Shown here: positions 63,646 to 64,000 of the stretch, one piece after another
How the letters are laid out: every line of letters starts with the position of its first letter
Position numbering within the stretch: position 1 is the first letter of the stretch
DNA from: Ignavibacteriales bacterium
GTDB taxonomy: Bacteria > Bacteroidota > Ignavibacteria > Ignavibacteriales > SURF-24
Direction of reading: 5' to 3'
Length of the DNA stretch: 64,000 nt
Assembly (NCBI GenBank): GCA_026390815.1
Contig: JAPLFH010000057.1
Location: 25,924-89,923 of the forward strand
Made by a program: the position numbers and the translations under genes
The notes under the pieces: model-generated
Seen by the model: the letters and a program-made list of their open reading frames with translations, nothing else
Databases searched by the model: none
What the model was told of the DNA's origin: nothing

Positions 63646-64000
63646 ATATTTTCGTTAGTAAGTATAATTCTGAATGAAAATTGATCTACATTGCAAATAA
63701 TTCCTTTTCTACAGTCACAATGTATTAGGAAGGATATGAGAATCCATTCTAGTAAATTGCTGACGGTATCAGGATTAAACTCTTTAATTTCTATCAAAAT
63801 ATTGAGTAGGAATAATCATCCACAACGGAAATGCTTATCACTACGCGACTTTACAAATAATTCACAAATAGCACCACATCGTGCACACTTTTTAGTGATA
63901 CTATTAAAGCAAGAGATCGTGCACGAACATCCCCATGGGGATGTTACCGATGTTTAGTAAATAATTAATTGCACAACATCGTACACACCTGCCTACCGAA
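63646..64000. other. Window-end non-coding stretch with short repeats
   Basis: I see no gene here. Two similar words, CACATCGTGCACAC (63875-63888) and ACATCGTACACAC (63976-63988), flank the palindromes TCGTGCACGA (63917-63926) and the 20-bp one listed separately. The stretch may be the start of an element that continues beyond the window. Confidence 0.45.
63926..63945. repeat. 20-bp perfect palindrome
   Basis: AACATCCCCATGGGGATGTT is fully self-complementary, and its GC-rich centre stands out from the surrounding AT-rich DNA. A smaller palindrome, TCGTGCACGA, abuts it. The pattern suggests a REP-like or transposon-end sequence. Confidence 0.6.

Noticed and set aside
63740..63955. Minus-strand frame containing a KKCARCG-type cysteine motif
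   Set aside because: It has stops on both sides, no start codon and is under 50 residues; probably chance.
63691..63957. 88-residue open frame at the window end
   Set aside because: It runs through the palindromes and short repeats and shows no protein-like pattern.

Overview
The window is AT-rich bacterial DNA that most likely comes from the Ignavibacteria (Bacteroidota/Chlorobi group). Two secreted proteins end in the type IX secretion (T9SS) sorting domain with the YPNPFNP signature. A PorV/PorQ-family barrel and a carboxypeptidase-regulatory-domain TonB receptor are present, and Shine-Dalgarno sites are used only patchily. Taxonomy is inferred from protein style; there is no rRNA in the window and I saw no tRNA gene.

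Layout. 1-5.1 kb: a terminator of an upstream gene, a membrane protein overlapping a metallo-beta-lactamase-fold hydrolase, a divergent M19 dipeptidase lipoprotein, then an OmpR-type two-component system. 5.1-12.8 kb: a beta-propeller protein and a complete RND tripartite efflux set (TolC-like, membrane fusion protein, AcrB-like pump) behind that two-component system, then two small secreted proteins. 12.9-19 kb: an aldo/keto reductase pseudogene with most of its interior missing, a PLP decarboxylase, a large nuclease-helicase (DUF2075 type), an outer-membrane barrel and a VapBC toxin-antitoxin pair, followed by about 1 kb without genes. 19.7-28.7 kb: the most interesting block. It is a membrane redox operon (GcvH-like protein, four-cluster ferredoxin, NrfD, a second cysteine-rich GcvH-related protein, tetraheme cytochrome) followed by a histidine kinase with two haem-c-type motifs in its sensor domain, an NtrC-type sigma-54 activator and an archaemetzincin. 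A canonical sigma-54 promoter lies just before the redox operon, with large dyad repeats 100-200 bp upstream of it, where an NtrC-type activator would bind. 28.8-32.3 kb: a TPR protein, a PGN_0703-type restriction endonuclease and a Rossmann-fold protein. 32.5-36.5 kb: housekeeping genes (PTS IIA, hisS, lgt, rlmB). 36.5-38.1 kb: a deletion scar joining two truncated genes tail to tail, and a MITE-like element.

38.1-63.6 kb: a polysaccharide utilisation region. It holds a GH15-like glucoamylase, GH3 beta-glucosidase, LacI regulator with tandem operators over its own start, GH2 beta-galactosidase with a LamG insertion, a parvulin foldase, a TonB receptor, a very large secreted protein, a PorV paralogue, a multi-module T9SS surface protein, a GH53 endo-galactanase that shares those modules, and a GH5-like hydrolase. 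The GH53/GH2 pair points to beta-1,4-galactan or arabinogalactan. There is no SusD; the multi-module T9SS protein is the best candidate for the surface glycan binder. The last 350 bases hold palindromes and short repeats at the window edge.

Regulation visible in the sequence: the OmpR-type system next to the RND pump, a sigma-54 promoter for the redox operon (and a near match at 28244), LacI operators at 42796-42820, and a small palindrome in front of vapBC.
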